A stretch of 64,000 nucleotides of DNA from Dactylonectria macrodidyma (taxonomy: Eukaryota; Ascomycota; Sordariomycetes; Hypocreales; Nectriaceae). The stretch lies in NCBI GenBank assembly GCA_020744425.1, contig JAGMUV010000007.1, positions 930,001 to 994,000 on the forward strand, in the 5' to 3' direction. Below, in pieces: positions 1 to 10,279 of this stretch. The notes under the pieces were generated by a model that saw only the letters and a program-made list of their open reading frames with translations, had not been told where the DNA came from and searched no databases. Position numbers and translations under genes: made by a program. Position 1 is the first letter of the stretch; every line of letters starts with the position of its first letter.

Positions 1-1930
1 GCCGGCCGACTCAGGCTCATATTCTCACATCCAAAGTCCGTAGATCCATTCTTCGACGCGATCTTGATCATCTCGCACCCACACCCACTTACTAAAATAC
101 CCCACAGATTGAGGCGCGAGAAGGCGGGGGGCAGCGATCATTCATTTCAATGTCAACGGACTAATGAGCCTAGCATGTTACTAAGAAGATTGGGATGAAT
201 TCATCTGAACTTGGAGTGGGATGTCCATTTGTGAATTGGTCATGAGCATTGTGAGAATATTTTACTATCGCTGTTGTTCTGAATGTATTGTCAAGAGTGG
301 GTTCAATTGATACAGATGCAGAGCCATGAAACAAGGTGGCGCGTCCCTCGATACGATCGAGGTATATCATGACAGTACAGCATCCGGCAGAGCCAATGCT
401 GTAAGAGCGGCCGCCATTTAGAAAAAGGATCGGGATACAGTGTTTTAGCGTCCATCCAGGTTAAATTGAAACTGCTTCCAATTGCTTCTGCGTCGGCCAA
501 TGCCGCTGAGCCTTTGAGACTTTCTTTTTCTCCCTTGTCGCGTGACGCTCAGCTCCGTCGGAGCTGAAAATGCGCCCTCTCCACTGCCCCGAAACCCGCT
601 GCGCATGAATCCATAATTTCAGCAGCAGAAAAAAAATGAAATAGTTGCCACTGGAGGTCTCATTTGATCTCGGGAAAGCTTCTCCTCTTGCCTCGAGCCG
701 CTGGTCCGGACCGTGATGGTGATAGAAGATGGTGTGCGGGCGTTTAATTGACCGCTTCTTGCCAATGGTAGCCTTGGTAGGTAGCATCACATCATCATAA
801 CAGCAGTCAATAATATACTGGAAGACCCCTACATGATAATCCATGACTCGGGGGAATCGAATCGGTAGCAATCGAGCGATTGTGCGATTGAGATTCCGGC
901 AGCTGACGAGGTCGTGCATGCTGCACAATGGCATGCTGCATATTGGGAGGCTGCAATAATGGGAGGTCGAGCATTAGAACGAGGCAATTGTGAACAAGCC
1001 ACCCGGCGTTAGGAGTTCGGAGAAGAGATGCCGCGAGTAATGGACTATAAATTATGAGGGCTTTGAGCCGCGAATGCGTGGGTCGTGATGCACGCCAGAT
1101 CTCAAGTCGAACGAGATATGGCCCCTTGTAGTGTTGCTCCCATGCCATCTCATGCCATCTCATGCCATCTCATGCCATCTCATGCCATCCCATGTTGCTC
1201 CTGGGCATCACTATTGGTTGTACCACTAAAGAAAGAACATTCGGCAACGGTGGAGAAATGTTTCCATACGTATTACTAGTTGCCGCTGTTCCCGCTGCGT
1301 CTAGATATCCTCTAGATCAAGGGACAGACGAATCAAGAGTGTACTGCTGACTCCACCATGGCTATCCCTGCGTCTTCCCCCGCGATAGCTTCCCCTGTCC
1401 CTGCGATTGCGATGCCCTCACCCTTGTCTCTTCGATATACCTTCTTCCCCTTGCCTCCTCTCAACATCCCCTTGTTCCCTGCGATTGTGATTCGGCCGCG
1501 CGCATACGTGCGTCGACGAAGTGAATGCGGGACTGCGGTGGGGATTTCGGAACTGTCTGCTAATCACATCGCCCGATGTCGTGCATATTACTTCGTACGT
1601 GTTAAGCGAACGTTGCTTTTTTATCTCTCCTTGCGCTTCGGTGTATCACATCCCCGCCCTACACTGCACGGGAAGCCTTCTCCGATAACCTTGTTGACCT
1701 TGGCTGGCCTTTGATCACCCGCCGTGTTTTTTCTCTGTGGGGCCGACAGATGACAACTCATCATCGCAACGAGGTTGGTGCAATTGGGTTTCACTCTTCT
1801 GCATCTTGCCCAGGGATCAGGGACTGAGAATCACGGCGCTGGCCAAAGCCATTCGGGATGTTTAGGATGGCTGTCGGCAACCTCCTAGCGCTCAGAGCCG
1901 TGTCGTGAAGTTGTTGCTGCCCTGAGTTGT
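1..1930. other. gene-free left end
   Basis: No open frame here has splice signals or a recognisable product. The longest frames (about 157 codons on the minus strand near 461-934, about 118 codons at 1358-1714) have atypical composition and no domain. The stretch holds a 10-bp tandem repeat at 1141-1194 and ends in the promoter of the small gene that starts at 2065. Confidence 0.5.
1141..1194. repeat. 10-bp tandem repeat, unit CATGCCATCT
   Basis: Four exact copies of CATGCCATCT are followed by one copy ending in C and a partial copy. It lies in non-coding DNA. The near identity of the copies suggests recent slippage. No function can be read from it. Confidence 0.95.
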
Positions 1931-1940
1931 CTATAAAAGA
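1931..1940 (+). promoter_or_regulatory. TATA box of the gene at 2065
   Basis: CTATAAAAGA lies about 130 bp upstream of the ATG and is followed by a C/T-rich, A-rich leader (CACATTTTCAACACTCAACC and similar). This is a typical strong core promoter with a fungal 5' untranslated region. Confidence 0.6.
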
Positions 1941-2064
1941 CTTCATCTCGGGGCCTCTTGGATCAATCTCGTTCTCATCCTCAACTCACACATTTTCAAC
2001 ACTCAACCACCACTTATCAATCTTCAGTCAAGACCTCCGTCTTTAAAACCTCCCAAAAATCAAC

Positions 2065-2486
2065 ATGTCTGCCCCCAGCGCGTAAGACTCCCTCTCTCCA
2101 GTCTCTTGACTCAACATGAGCATCTCGCTTGCATTGGTCCACCGATCTTGAACCACCTTGTTTCAAACCATCTGACATTTCACAGCCTCTCCAAGAACGC
2201 CTACCAGAGCGACTCTGATTCTGAGCGTGGTGGCCGCAGCCAGTTCGTCGTTCCTCTACCCACTGCGACCGGCCTATCCAAGCCCGCCGGTAAGTATCAC
2301 AGCAAAGATTGCAAACTCAAGAGCGACTTCTGACAATATCCTGCAGGCCAGCTCCTCAAGGGCGCTACCGATGAGAACGGAAAGCCCACCTCCGCCGCTC
2401 TCCTCGTCGGCATCAAGCTCGACCTCGAGGCCGAGGTTCATTTGACTGCTCGTGTCAAGGGTGATATCTGCGTTGGTCTGTACTAG
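2065..2486 (+). CDS. small 86-aa protein of unknown function
   Basis: Three exons are supported by canonical signals: 2065-2081, 2186-2289 and 2347-2486. The introns are 104 and 57 nt (GTAAGA...CACAG and GTAAGT...TGCAG). The joined frame is open for 86 codons and ends at TAG 2484-2486. The product starts MSAPSA, has an acidic serine-rich stretch (QSDSDSERGG), and its C-terminal half alternates hydrophobic and charged residues (KLDLEAEVHLTARVKGD), which looks like beta structure. There is no signal peptide or membrane segment. A TATA box and a long C/T-rich leader suggest high expression. I do not recognise the family. The splice model is strong because three separate pieces share one frame. 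Confidence 0.8.
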
Positions 2487-5367
2487 GCAGACCTCTCTCC
2501 ACTTAGTCTTGGAAGAGATGTCTCATCTCTGGAAAAAGGATTGAATGATGGCCCTGCTGATGTCTATGATTGACTGGAAAGCATCTCAAATAGCATAGGG
2601 CCTAGGTACTAGAAAAATCGCACCACGAACAAAGGGCTAAGGGAGATAGTCGACATTAGCCATAGTTAATCCCAGGAGCAAGATAGCTACCTACCTACGA
2701 AATACCAGTCTATTAAGAACTACTTTCTCTCTATCAGGCTACTCTACGACGCCTGTACTCTCCGCGAGGCAGCAGCGCCACCCCAAGCCCAACCTTACAT
2801 GATCGACAGAATGTTCAAGATTTAAGTTACCTCAATAAAGTCTATTACGCAACCTTGATAGGCGTGAAATTTATAGTCAGTATACAAGAGGCCCTCTTCC
2901 TTGTTTTCCCTGACGAAAAGAAGAACATATCCACAAAACCTTGCATCCATCAATTGCTACAGACCTGATCACCTGCAAACCCATCAGTATTGTATACGCC
3001 ACTCATACAACTGTTTGTACACGCCCTTTCTTCTTGCCATCTGTCGATAATGACCAGCATTTTGCAAGACCAGGCTTAAATTCCCACAGGGTAAAAAATT
3101 GATCCAAAAGCACCCAACGACCATTCCAGCAGTCCCCTTCGTTCTATACAGAGTACCTACTACGAAGGAGCCACAAACTCTGTTCTGTTTCTACCATTGA
3201 GACGGCTGCACACATACCACTACGAACTATGGGCAGAACCAGTAATACCATGAGGCAAATTTTTGCCGTCCTTGGCCACACCACTGGCCGCAAGAAGAGA
3301 GAAGGGAAATATACCTCTAAAGTTAGGAGCGCCATAGGCTAGGACGAGCTCCAACATACAAGAACAATAACGACAACGACAACGACAACGAAGGTTCCTG
3401 GGAGAGGGTGGGGGTTCCATCAAGAGGCTGAATTTCTTTGGAGACTCAAGCAAGTTGTCTAGGAAGAGGAAAACTGGCGCGGGACGTGGGTACTAGAAGT
3501 CAAAGATCTGCAGGGTATGGATTGGGGACCAGAACAGGTTAGCAAGGAGAACGGACATGGAGGCGAGTATCGCAGGCAACCAACCCGCCACTTGGCTTTC
3601 CTTGTTGATGGAAGCCCGTACTTGAAAACATTAAATGGAGGACAAGATGGCTTAATGGTTCAATTGGGGAAGCGGTAGCTATGTTAGGGTAGAAGGCGCC
3701 GTTCAAGAAGCAGTAACGCATCAAGTAGACTTCACGCAAAGACTGTCCTAACACTGGGCCGACTAGCTAATATATCCAAGATCTAAGTTTTTCATCTTCG
3801 TAGAGCTGGAAAAGCTTAATTTTCAGCAACTTTATAGCATTAGGTGTTACAAATGCTTAAATCGTAAAAAGAAAAACACTCCCAGAAAAAAAATGTGATT
3901 CTTCCTTGGTTTTGTACAGCAACTCGCCCTAGACGGAGTGGACGACCTATTCCATAGCCAATCTCAACCAGATGCATCAGCAATGTGTGCCTCGCTTACC
4001 TATCTCATCCACCAGCACAAATGTTCATTCTAACCCCACGTTCAACGATTGGTAAAGAGGTACTGGCTAGTGGGATGAAGCCGGGAACAAACTTCAAGCT
4101 ACCTCTGGCGACAGCAGCACCCGTTGTGTCTGGTCCGCCTTGAGGCAAATGCTAAACGCCATTGCGAAGAATAGTGCCAAAGTGAACTAGAAACAAAAGA
4201 ATCTGCTATTATAACGGTTAATTCCGCCACGATCTGCGCCACATGGCTCTCAGATCGTTCTTGTCTGTTCTCATGTCTTGTCACTCCAATGGGTGTTGGC
4301 AAAGCACAGAGGTTGGATCACCTCAGCGGATGTCCTCAAAGCGTGTACCTCGCCTCTAAAATTACGCCTCTTGTTTTCTTTCGCTACGTCGACCAATCAC
4401 GGTAGAGTTTTCACGATTTGGGAGTTGGTCCTGCTTGTCAATAAAGGAGGGATAAGATGAGCAAGGATCACGAGCTAGAGGAAGCGTAGTCGGACTAAAG
4501 CACATTTTAGCTTCGATCTCGAGATGCACTAGGCGTGGCGCCTCCCCGGCTTGGACGGAAATGGCATAAAACCAACGACGCCAAGGATCCAAGCTCGCGC
4601 CCTCTTCGACAATGAATAGGGCAGATACCATGATCGAGGGCGACAATGATGCATTTGGATCCGCACGGGTCAAGAAAACGTCGTCACAAGGCCGTTTTGC
4701 GACCCACCAATTATACCCGTCGCGGTTTGCGATAACTCCGACTTCCTCCGGCACCAAAAACGGTAGCCTAGCCATTTCTTGAGTTTTATTCATCCTGTAA
4801 TCAGCGCACTTCTAGATCACTTTCTAATATCGTGAGTTTCTGCACCGAAATTGAGCCCTATTCATGTGCTGCTGCTACGGAATCCCCGAATCCCTTGTAG
4901 ACACCTCAACTTCCACTGCCATCTCTGATGTAACTCTTTCTGAAAACGGTGAAATGTGCGTCTGTGAGATGCATCCCCATCTAGTTAGGTAGGCTAGCCA
5001 TTGCAGCCCATTTCATTGTCCTCGCGAAAGCTAAGACACGGACCTGTCTCCCTTGCCTGTGTGCGACTTTGTGGCTTCCCACGTATTTTCTTTTATGATG
5101 TCGGCAAGCCTTGAATGATTTCGGGATGTAAGATAGCCGAGCTTCATCAAAGAGCTTATTCTCAGCCCTACATTACTGCCCGAAGCTTGCCCTTTTATGC
5201 GACACCCTCAGCCCCCATCTCGCCCTACAGTCCTCCCAACCAGGGTTCAATCGATGACTGATTGGCTGCCTTGACAGTCTCACTTCAGTCCCAAAAACAC
5301 ATTCTTACGAACTTCAGTCCAACTTGCATGGCTTTCGTCGCAAAACTTCGCTTGCCTGGCTCCCAAC
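2487..5367. other. gene-free stretch
   Basis: About 2.9 kb between the small gene and the receptor gene. Only short frames occur; the longest (minus strand 4362-4793) has no domain, no splice extension and no codon bias like its neighbours. The right-hand end is the presumed promoter and leader of the receptor gene. Confidence 0.5.
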
Positions 5368-6588
5368 ATGGCCAGCGATCAGGCGCATAACCATCTCGGG
5401 GAACTCAGCATTGTAGAGCGCACAAGCTCGGTTGTCTCCCTCATCGGATGCCTCTTCATCATCGTCACGTTTTCTTACTCAAAAGCTTTTCATAAGCCCA
5501 TCAATCGACTGATCTTCTTCGCATCTTTTGGCAATGCTGTCGTTAACATTGCCACTATCATGGCGACGTCATACGTTGGATCACCCAACTCTTTGGGCTG
5601 CCAGACGCAGGCCTTCTTAATTCAGATGTAAGCTGCCGTCTCTTGGTCGTCGACGGTTTCTAACAAAGTCTCCAGGTTGATGCCTGCCGATGCGCTTTGG
5701 ACCCTGGTGATGGCGATCAATGTTTATCTGACGTTTTATCGCCAATATAATGCCGTCGATCTCCGCAAAAACGAGTTTCTATATCTCATATGCTGCTTCG
5801 GAATTCCTTTCATTCCAGCGGTGACGTTTGCATTTATTGAGGACGTCGACGGAAAGACAGTATATGGAAATGCCGTGTTGTGGTGTTGGATCTCCAAAGA
5901 GTGGGAAGTCTGGCGGGTATTGACCTTCTACGGCCCAATTTGGTAAGTTCATCTTCGATTGTTTGGGTCAAAATCTAACGAAGTATTTAGGATCATCATT
6001 TTGATCACCATGGGGATATACATGCGCACAGGAATTGACATATATCGAAACGGAATAGAGCTTCGGAACCTCAGTCGAACCGATCTTGAGAGACAGTTCG
6101 ACACCTCCCCGTGGCAAAAGACGATCGAGATTCATATTAGCTCCGAGCCGATTCTGTCAGCCCCGGCAAAGGGATCACAGGCGTCACGACACAAGCCAGC
6201 ATATTCGGTGAATATCACATCAAAATACTCAGGAGCCCAAAATCCCAAGGAAATTGTCATAACGCCCACCGCGTTCGATTTTTTCGAAGGGCTCGAGTCA
6301 AACTTTTCACCTGGGGATGGGGAGCTGAGCCCGGCCGAGTGGTCTTATGCCAAATGCTCCGCGCTTTTCTTTACAGCGATGCTCATCACATGGATCCCGT
6401 CTAGTGCAAACCGAGTTTACTCGCTCGTACACGACAAAGACTCGATTGCCCTCGAGTACGTGGGTGCCATCGTGTTGCCATTGCAAGGGTTCTGGAACGC
6501 CTTGATATACATCACCACTTCGCGGAAAGCCTGCAGAAGTCTTTTCCGACGACGTGCGACATCTCGGGCGGTTTGGTGGGGCTGCTGA
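5368..6588 (+). CDS. seven-transmembrane receptor, cAMP-receptor-like (Dicty_CAR/Git3 type)
   Basis: Exons are 5368-5627, 5676-5942 and 5991-6588, with two 48-nt introns (GTAAGC...CCAG and GTAAGT...TTTAG), giving 374 aa. Seven hydrophobic segments are visible: residues about 17-40, 48-70, 78-110 (spanning the first splice junction), 125-147, 170-200, a sixth after a loop of roughly 110 residues, and a seventh ending ALIYITTSRKACR. The N-terminus is short, the third cytoplasmic loop long and Ser/Pro-rich, and a Cys near the second extracellular side (GCQTQ) fits the class. In fungi such proteins are plasma-membrane sensors coupled to heterotrimeric G proteins and cAMP signalling; the ligand cannot be read here. 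The predicted end (RAVWWGC) is abrupt, and the +1 frame stays open for about 60 codons downstream, so the true C-terminus may be longer. Confidence 0.82.
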
Positions 6589-7492
6589 GCCAGCGACTAC
6601 TCTACAGATGACTCCTTTCAAGTTCCCTGGTCTCAAAAGCCCTTCTCAAGAGAGCTACAAAACCGACAGAACGACACAACTAGCCGAAGTCGGCGAAAGC
6701 AGTACTAAGGGGAAGGGTCGCAGAGGACTTTGTATTGAATAGAATTGTACATCATATAGAACTTGCCTGGTTGGATATAATTTCCATTGGTGAATCATGA
6801 TTTGTTTAGTTGCTTTATAAGTAAATTGGTAATATGGGGGGTCGAATTTGATAGTTAGATATTGAAATCATCCTGCACTGGGTTTCGAGATAAGCGAAAC
6901 CCATATTTGTTACTCGAAAATTGTTTTTGCAACATCATTACGCTTGGGAATTCCCGGGGCCTGATCATGGCATTCTCCAAACCGCATGGAACAGGCTTGA
7001 TGATTTTTATAATTAACACTCCACAGATTATTGAGGAAAAACGTCATCCTGCCTCACGTGAAGTTGAAGGGCTCTGCTGGTAGGGGATATTCAACTTGAA
7101 CTTGTTGGTTACAGATGTCTCTAAAGTGTCATATTGTAGGTATGAGCGCCTTGGAAAGTGTTTTGAACATCCAAGCTTATCATAAGAGGGATGGGTCCTG
7201 TTGAGCGAAGGATGCTGAAATGTTGATTCTTCATTCAGTCGTGTATCAACTGGGTCAACAGCTTTGATCCACGTTGGGCAACTTTTGTTGGTGTGTTTGA
7301 AAATCCTACTAAATTTTTTTTTCTTTTCAAGAAAATTGACTCAGCCGCAGTACTGAGGAAGTAATGAGGCCATTCCAAGCGGTATGGCAACTCTAAGTCG
7401 CTGCAAAACAGTTCATGGGGTAACATCAAGCAGACGAGTATCCCTCAGCTGCATCTCTTGGCCTGAACTGATGCGAGAATTGTATTCTCTCT
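6589..7492. other. gene-free stretch
   Basis: From 6589 to 6742 the alternative C-terminal frame of the receptor continues. The rest is A/T-richer DNA with only short frames. The poly-A signals of the receptor gene probably lie near 6770-6830. Nothing else is seen. Confidence 0.4.
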
Positions 7493-7909
7493 TCATTGCC
7501 GGTCCGTGTCGTACCCCATTCCTCTCTTCCACCATGCCCCCAATCCTCTGATATCCATCTGTTTCGCAAATTCGGCCACCGACTCCGTCTCGTCAAACCC
7601 CGTCGCCCTCAACACCATGCCATTTGCGCCCTTGTGCTTCCCTCCATCGCCATCCACAGGTGCCGGACCTGGTCGCACGGGGCATCGAAAGTCCTTGTAC
7701 CGCAGCGCTTGCACCGCGGCAACCCACTCGACCAGGCCGGCCTCGTCGCGGGACTCTGCGAACATGATGCCGGGCGAGCCGCCACTGCGGATGAGCACCC
7801 AGTCTACGTTGAGCTGGCTCGCCGCTCGGCGCACGCGCTGGACTTTCTTTCGCGAAGTAATGTGGTGTGTGCGGATGAGGCAGTTGAATAAAGAGGTTGT
7901 GCGGGACAT
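7493..7909 (-). CDS. small protein of unknown function (138 aa)
   Basis: A single exon starts at ATG 7909 and encodes 138 aa. The frame has GC-rich third positions typical of the coding regions here, and the protein is well ordered: a basic N-terminal third (SRKKVQRVRRAASQ), a central part with VDWVLIRSGGSPGIMFAES and EWVAAVQALRYKDFRCP, and an aromatic C-terminus (GLGAWWKRGMGYD). There is no signal peptide or membrane segment. It looks like a real compact domain, but I do not recognise the family and assign no function. It lies downstream of, and on the same strand as, the FAD monooxygenase, separated by about 190 bp. An overlapping plus-strand frame is judged a shadow because its protein is low in structure. 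Confidence 0.65.
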   Translation of the reverse strand: MSRTTSLFNCLIRTHHITSRKKVQRVRRAASQLNVDWVLIRSGGSPGIMFAESRDEAGLVEWVAAVQALRYKDFRCPVRPGPAPVDGDGGKHKGANGMVLRATGFDETESVAEFAKQMDIRGLGAWWKRGMGYDTDRQ

Positions 7910-8097
7910 GACAATGTTGAAACATGCTCGATGATGCCGTGATGTGATGTTTCAAATTTTGCTCGAGAAACGGAGCAGCTTTCTTTGGTGGGGCAAAACG
8001 TTAACCCGGCACCATGGGATCTTCCATGTTTTAACTTGAGATTGACAATCTAGGCTCTTTTCTTCCCGCTACAAAATACAGACATAATTGGTACAGT

Positions 8098-9718
8098 TCA
8101 AGACCGAGAAACAACTCCGCTAGGCAATTCCAATCCAATAGGCAATCCCTTGACAAAGGCTCCGGAGTAAGCGGGGCCTCGTCTGCTGGCAATCTGCTCC
8201 TTGATGTCTTCATACATGTCGTACCTATGGCTCAGGTTAGCATAGTTTTCGATGTGGATTTCAGGTAGGTGGTACTTACGCATTCATTTCCTCAATCGTC
8301 AGCTTCTTCTTCTCGTCCTCGACTTGGTAGGTCGACATGTTCTTGTTGTTCGAGAAGCCTGAATACGTCAGCATTACTCATTGACAGTGTTATTGATAAG
8401 GTTGTGCATACCGATTCTCTCGTTAATATTGTACGCGGCCTTTGCGGCAGCAGACTGCACCCGGGTGGCTCGAGGAAGTCTGACGTCCTGGTAGACACTG
8501 AGGGACTCTGAAACGTCGCCAGCAAAGTGGTCCTTGTTGAAAATAATGCCGAGAGCTGCAGCATCCTCAATTGCCATGCAGGCACCCTGGCTTTGATGGG
8601 GCATCATCTATTGCGTGGTTAGCTCCGGCGGTCTCATGAAGAATGGAATATACGTACCGGGTGGCCAGCGTCTCCCAAAAGGCAGACCTTGTTCTTCTGT
8701 ATATAAGGGTAGGGCTCACTGTTCTCCACGTTAGTTATCTTTCAAAATCAAATTTCACATGTTACTTACTGCACCCAGAGACGCCACGGTTGAATCTCCT
8801 TGCCAATCTTGAGATGTTCGCGCACCTGAGGGTCCAGGTTCGGGTAAGGAGCAAGAAGCTCCTCGGTAGGTCGGTCCTCGGCTCCCCAGCTCTGGGTCGT
8901 GTAATCTCCGACTGCTCGGGGGAAGAAGCAGTAGTATGAGAGCAGCTTGCCGCCGTTGCAAGGAGACAGCACAATCTTGTCCCACTTGCCCTCCTGGCCG
9001 CCCCAGTACTCCAAAGCGGCGTTTTGGGAGTAGTCGACCAAGCCAAGCTTGACGGCATCTTCGGTCAAGACGTTGGCGTGCAGACAGCTAGACTCTGAGG
9101 GCTTCTTGGCTGGGTGGATACCTAGGATTCCGCGGACGACTGAGCCGATGCCGTCGGCGCCGATGATGAGCTCATGGGTAGCCGTAACTCCATTATCGAA
9201 TGTGATAAGTCCCTTCTCCAAATCGATATCTTGGCACTATTGTATCAGTTAGTCATCTGGCGATTGAAAATCTTCGTCTAAGTGCCCTTGCTTACCTTGT
9301 GGTTGACGATTAGTTTCGCGGGAGTGCCTTCACCGGCCTCGTCCAGAGCAGTGTCCTTGAGCATGGCATGCATGTACTGACGATGAAACATGTTGTAGAC
9401 ATATCCCCATCGCTCCTCATAGTCGTCCAAGTCGTACACGCTAACAGGCTCTCCCGTCTTCCAGTCTCGGTTGATGAGCTTCTTCAGGATCACGGGATCG
9501 CCCTTGGCCACATCGACATCCCACTCGTGCAGCCAGCGAGTGCCGTTGGCAGCGCAAGAAACCGAGGCGCCGACTTCACCGGCAAAGTCGTGCTTCTCGT
9601 AGATGGTCACCAGATGGCCGGCTCGGCGCAGAGCGATGGCCACCGACATGCCGCCAATGCCGCCGCCAACGACTGCGGCGCTCAGCTGTCGCCATCCGGA
9701 AGTAGGAATAGAACCCAT
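8098..9718 (-). CDS. FAD-dependent monooxygenase, salicylate-hydroxylase-like
   Basis: Six exons on the minus strand, in transcript order: 9718-9296, 9236-8770, 8718-8658, 8607-8412, 8358-8280 and 8224-8098. Introns are 50-59 nt and the protein is 450 aa. It has all group A flavoprotein hydroxylase marks: the dinucleotide-binding GGGIGG at residues 18-23 in a beta-alpha-beta fold, the GADGIGS motif at 167-173, and GDAGHP at 312-317 that contacts the FAD ribityl chain. These enzymes use NAD(P)H and O2 to hydroxylate aromatic rings, often with decarboxylation. The substrate is not readable; salicylate or another aromatic acid is possible. ATG 9718 was chosen because its context (CACCATGGG) is ideal and the Rossmann strand begins just after; an upstream ATG at 9781 is less likely. 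Next to it on the same strand is a Zn2Cys6 regulator and beyond that a transporter, so it may belong to a small catabolic cluster. Confidence 0.93.
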
Positions 9719-10279
9719 GGTGTTTTTTGGTTGTGAGATGTCAAGTTCGAGGGTTGCAGTGTTGTCTTGATGAGGAGTCATGAGTCTGAAGATGCTGAAG
9801 CTTGATGATGATTCCAACCACGATGCTTCCTTTACAACTTATCTACTTCGACTTCGACGCCTCATGATGCTTCGTGCCGTCACTATCCGCATTCTTCATC
9901 TGATCATTCAGTCGATGGCTGCCCGTGGACGAATCAGTTCGCTTTCCGCCGTGAGAAACGATAGCGAAATAGCTTGCGCCGAGCGGAAGGTCGGATAAGG
10001 GCGTGCATTATCCGCGGATCCTCGGATGATGATAACGGAAGTTCGGATCCAATTCTGTCAAGCCATCCGTATCGAATTCAATGTCTCTGGTGCTTTGCAA
10101 CGTCTTCGTCGGGATTTAGATGCTCAAAATTTTGGAAGAAGTCGAATTCAAACATCGGCTCGCAGTTTACGTTGTGTTGTTATTCTTGAAACCTACGAGG
10201 TCGCTCGCTCTACCTAATCACACAAGGAGCTCTGCTAGATTCATGGCAATCGTTTTCCTCATTTTTGCTAATGTACATT
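9719..10279. other. intergenic region, promoter of the monooxygenase
   Basis: About 560 bp between the monooxygenase start and the end of the regulator gene on the same strand. No supported frame was seen. It contains the monooxygenase promoter and the regulator 3' region. Confidence 0.5.

Noticed and set aside
461..934. 157-codon minus-strand frame
   Set aside because: Composition is unlike the genes around it, the protein is rich in His, Cys and Arg without order, and there is no splice partner or domain.
4362..4793. 143-codon minus-strand frame
   Set aside because: No family resemblance, no good start context and no coding-type third-position bias. Possible decayed gene, but not supportable.
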